A stretch of 32,070 bases of DNA from SIG454 sp045578465 (GTDB taxonomy: Bacteria; Bacillota; Clostridia; Monoglobales; Monoglobaceae), in contig JAZNKJ010000013.1 of NCBI GenBank assembly GCA_045578465.1, positions 1 through 32,070 of the forward strand. Reading direction: 5' to 3'. Under the pieces are notes generated by a model. It was not told where the DNA came from and did no database searches. It worked only from the letters and a program-made list of their open reading frames with translations. The position numbers were made by a program, and so were the translations under genes. Below, piece by piece: positions 32,070-32,070 of this stretch (within the stretch, counting starts at the first letter, position 1; each line of letters starts with the position of its first letter).

Positions 32070-32070
32070 A

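Overview
The window is a gene-dense stretch (38 protein genes, two of them cut by the window edges, plus tmRNA) of a low-GC bacterial chromosome, almost certainly a member of Bacillota, class Clostridia. The basis is the AT-rich sequence, strong purine-rich Shine-Dalgarno sites, the hrcA-grpE-dnaK-dnaJ-prmA-rsmE order with a perfect CIRCE element, the ffh-rpsP-khpA-rimM-trmD order, the nadD-yqeK-LCP-rsfS order, a DUF1540 protein and a tmRNA tag ending in YAA. A genus cannot be named from the sequence alone. Most genes lie on the minus strand; only galT-galK, the DUF1540 gene and the truncated sugar-kinase gene at the left edge are on the plus strand.

Layout. (1) 1-1200: the C-terminus of a NahK-like sugar kinase, its terminator, then tmRNA (ssrA) and smpB, the trans-translation pair, only 4 nt apart. 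(2) 1247-2856: a Xer-type tyrosine recombinase with a strong promoter and a 13-bp inverted repeat in its leader, then about 500 bp of AT-rich sequence without a gene. (3) 2857-11485: the HrcA/CIRCE heat-shock operon, prmA, and rsmE with its own promoter, followed by a small membrane protein and a secreted DHHW-family (AlgX-like) protein. (4) 11534-13826: a divergent galT-galK Leloir operon. (5) 13825-17166: tig, clpP, clpX. (6) 17189-21725: a phosphoesterase, a DUF1540 mini-gene, threonine synthase, a small P-loop protein and glucose-6-phosphate isomerase. (7) 21690-28819: a probable operon of a zinc-ribbon membrane protein, nadD, yqeK, an LCP ligase, rsfS and leuS, ending in a small lipoprotein. 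(8) 28838-32070: trmD, rimM, khpA, rpsP, ffh and the tail of one more gene.

The functional theme is protein synthesis and quality control (tmRNA/SmpB, Hsp70, trigger factor, ClpXP, SRP, ribosome maturation, tRNA and rRNA methylation, a tRNA synthetase), with central sugar metabolism and some envelope genes between. It is mostly conserved core genome; there is no clear defence system, prophage or CRISPR array. The most useful second looks are nadD, whose conserved frame starts only at an ATC codon so that ordinary gene callers would cut off its catalytic motif; the 592-residue zinc-ribbon/membrane/repeat protein placed right after trmD; the DHHW protein with an added amine-oxidase-N-like domain and no visible acyltransferase partner; the long inverted repeat in the recombinase leader; and a 41-codon orphan open frame in the gene-free stretch.
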